A stretch of DNA of 36,421 nucleotides from Oppiella nova (taxonomy: Eukaryota > Arthropoda > Arachnida > Sarcoptiformes > Oppiidae), in the NCBI GenBank assembly GCA_905397405.1, contig CAJPVJ010000144.1:1-36421 (forward strand). The letters run 5' to 3'. Shown here one piece after another: positions 34,508-36,421 of the stretch. The first letter of the stretch is position 1; each line of letters opens with the position of its first letter. Position numbers and translations under genes: made by a program. Below the pieces are notes generated by a model that was not told the origin of the DNA, ran no database searches, and saw only the letters and a list, made by a program, of their open reading frames with translations.

Positions 34508-35095
34508 AACGGTATCTGATATAACTTTTGCACTAAACATTTAATTAAAATATTGTAACTTATAATAATAATAATAAATTAAAAATCATATCATTCTAAA
34601 GCTTTGTTTTGAGACAGTAAATTAAAAAAGAAATGATTTCAATTGAATTTGTTATAAATAAATTATGACTGTTAAAGAGAGGCAGTCCTGATAAGGGGTT
34701 TGCGAGAGTTTCCCATTGAATAGCATTACGAGAGTTTCCCATTGAATAGCATTACGAGAGTTTCCCATTGAATAGCATTACGAGAGTTTCCCATTGAATA
34801 GCATTACGAGAGTTTCCCATTGAATAGCATTACGAGAACAGTGTTGTGTCACGCGTTTCAAAAACACATACATTTCTATAATGGGTTTTGCATTGATAGC
34901 AAAAAGGGGTTGAGGACTACCTCTCGTATATCAGTCATTATTTATTGATTACAAATTCAATTGAAATCATTTCTTATTTGTTTTACTGTCTGAAAACAAA
35001 GCTTTAAAATGATATGATTTTTAATTTATTATTATTATTATAAGTTACAATATTTTAATTAAATGTTTAGTGCAAAATTTATACCGGATACCGTT
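34508..35095. mobile_element. Long inverted-repeat element (about 183 bp arms)
   Basis: The left arm (about 34508-34690) and the right arm (about 34911-35095) are inverted copies with scattered mismatches. Shared landmarks include AACGGTATC, TTGCACTAAACATTTAATT, a (TAA)n run, TAAAGCTTTGTTTT and AATGATTTCAATTGAATTTG. The central 220 bp holds a 26 bp satellite. No transposase is present. The layout suits a foldback or MITE-type non-autonomous element, but I did not find a clear target-site duplication. Confidence 0.7.
34704..34833. repeat. 26 bp tandem repeat, five units
   Basis: Five perfect head-to-tail copies of a 26 bp unit (starts GAGAGTTTCCCATTG, ends AATAGCATTAC), followed by a partial GAGA. 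It lies in the loop of the long inverted repeat. Confidence 0.95.
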
Positions 35096-35162
35096 AGTTT
35101 AATTCTATTTTTATTGATAATTATTTAAAAATACCAAATGATTTATTATTCTACAACTATTC

Positions 35163-35715
35163 AGTAGGGTGGAAAAAATACAAGATATTTTTCCGTCATG
35201 TATTATACATGTATTATACAATGTATATCGTGTATTTTTCTAAATAGGCATAAATAATAGGAAATATTGATTTATATCTCACTTAATAGTTAATCTAATT
35301 TTATAACTTAATTGTATATAATACTAATCAAGAATTAACTTTTGAAATGTTTTGCAAGTTTAATTTTCAATCCAGCTCAGTTTTTGATATTTTTATTGTA
35401 GATTTCAAAAATTCTTGTCATCCATTTTGGCAAAATTTTCCATTTTGGCAAAAGTTTTCTAAACACATGATTTTGATTTACTTTTACTCATTTTTAATCA
35501 AATAAAATTAATTAAAATAATAATTTTGATTTTCAAACAATATTTATAAGACTTATGTTTGAATAATATTGAAAATAATCAGAAATTCGACAGTTTTCTC
35601 AATAGAGGGCAATATTTCTTGTATGTATGGTAAATGTTTTCATGTATTGTACATGTATAATACATAGAATAATACACATGTATTATACATCTAATGTACG
35701 GGAATCCACCCTACT
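35163..35715. mobile_element. MITE-like element with AGTAGGGTGGA terminal inverted repeats
   Basis: The left end AGTAGGGTGGA (35163-35173) is matched by TCCACCCTACT at 35705-35715. Inside both ends are clusters of ATGTATTATACAT palindromes (about 35199-35230 and 35640-35693). The 553 bp body is AT-rich without an open frame. A target-site duplication is not evident, so the transposon family stays open. Confidence 0.65.
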
Positions 35716-35886
35716 AATCAGTATTACTATACTACTATTAAATATATTATAATTTATTAATTTTATGAATAAATAAAACATGATATATAATTTTTTACAA
35801 CTTTATCATTGATTGACATAGCATTTTTTCTATATTAGATAAAGATTATTTAATTAATAAATAAAGCAAACAAACTTTAGACTCAC

Positions 35887-35993
35887 CAACTCTTGCGAGC
35901 GGATACTTATTGGCCAACTCATCATATCTGGCATCCGATTGACTCTTTGAATAGCCGACCACTTCAAGGAAATTAGTCCTCACGTCACCCGGA
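35887..35993 (-). pseudogene. Isolated exon of a second SDR
   Basis: The minus strand encodes PGDVRTNFLEVVGYSKSQSD and ends YPLARVG, matching the PGAVKTNF to YPVGRVG part of the neighbouring SDR. The 3' splice site (CGCCGTCAG) lies at the same codon position and phase as the equivalent acceptor in that gene, and a strong donor GTGAGT follows the exon. The expected next exon (DIAN...FLASDE) is not found in the 1.5 kb downstream, which is filled by the two repeat elements. Upstream exons would lie beyond the window. It is a truncated paralogue, or a gene whose last exon has been lost or displaced. Confidence 0.6.
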
Positions 35994-36373
35994 CTGACGG
36001 CGGACTTTTGCGGCCAGAAATGGACACCAAATAACCGGATTAAGCACCTAATTTTTAGATGTATGTTATCAGGGACATATACTCTACAACATATCCAAGC
36101 CTCATAAGTGTACTGAGCGGAGGACCTGGGTCACTTATTTGTTAGTGAATGTCATTGGTTATATTTAGGGCTGGTTTTCAAATTATCATCTGAAAAACTA
36201 TTTCTCCGGTACTAATTCATGATTTATAAATAACCTTGATTCTACACATTTTTATTGTTTTATCATTTAAGTCAATTACTTTGTATAGTACCTGTATATA
36301 ATATAAAGTGAAACACTTTTATATGAAGTGTTATTTAATAGATAAGATTAGTACTTATTCACACTCATTAGTG

Positions 36374-36416
<43 letters not shown>

Positions 36417-36421
36417 ATTGT
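35994..36421. other. AT-rich end of window with (AT)n microsatellite
   Basis: No gene seen. A pure AT dinucleotide run occupies about 36376-36411. Confidence 0.6.

Noticed and set aside
1-36421. CRISPR arrays, bacterial operons, phage modules or horizontal transfer
   Set aside because: No array of spaced repeats, no bacterial-type gene organisation and no gene with foreign composition was seen. The 26 bp repeat at 34704-34833 has no spacers.
1-36421. tRNA or rRNA genes
   Set aside because: I did not recognise a tRNA cloverleaf with A and B boxes or any rRNA segment by eye. A covariance-model scan would be needed to exclude a tRNA fully.

Overview
This is a compact eukaryotic nuclear window. 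It is AT-rich between genes, with polyadenylation signals and canonical GT-AG introns that are nearly all 57-99 bp (the longest is 170 bp). Proteins resemble animal orthologues throughout, and a multi-copy SDR family sits at the right end. I infer an arthropod with a small genome, most likely an acariform (perhaps oribatid) mite. The species is not proven by the sequence.

Layout. Positions 1-3348 hold no confident gene, only AT-rich DNA and a 523 bp tandem duplication. Then follow neurobeachin (NBEA, +, one 8.3 kb exon plus a short last exon), NUBPL (-), METTL15 (+), ERGIC2 (-), DNAJC2 (-), PIGM (+), an unrecognised single-pass membrane protein (-, four exons), thymidylate kinase DTYMK (+), RALGAPB (-, twelve exons), an intronless pseudokinase (+), TRMT10A (-, with its middle missing at the single N of the window), an SDR gene lacking a key motif (-), a repeat-rich 1.5 kb stretch with a long inverted repeat, a 26 bp satellite and a MITE-like element, and an isolated exon of a second SDR (-). 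Multi-exon models were joined by hand. In every one except TRMT10A, which has a gap, the exon phases close to a complete reading frame: NBEA 2992 aa, NUBPL 279, ERGIC2 398, DNAJC2 615, the unknown membrane protein 475, DTYMK 218, RALGAPB 1515 and SDR 249.

Genes mostly alternate in strand, giving divergent promoter pairs (NUBPL/METTL15, DNAJC2/PIGM, unknown/DTYMK, RALGAPB/pseudokinase) and convergent pairs whose poly(A) signals are interleaved. There is no operon-like pathway. The genes are mostly housekeeping: mitochondrial Fe-S assembly and 12S rRNA methylation, ER-Golgi traffic, ribosome-associated chaperone, GPI anchor synthesis, dTTP synthesis, Ral GTPase control and tRNA methylation. The most notable items are a perfect 128 bp tandem duplication over the RALGAPB start codon that creates an upstream ORF, the collapsed gap in TRMT10A, the degenerate kinase, the SDR without its NNAG motif, and the novel membrane protein with repeated MRS motifs in its tail.
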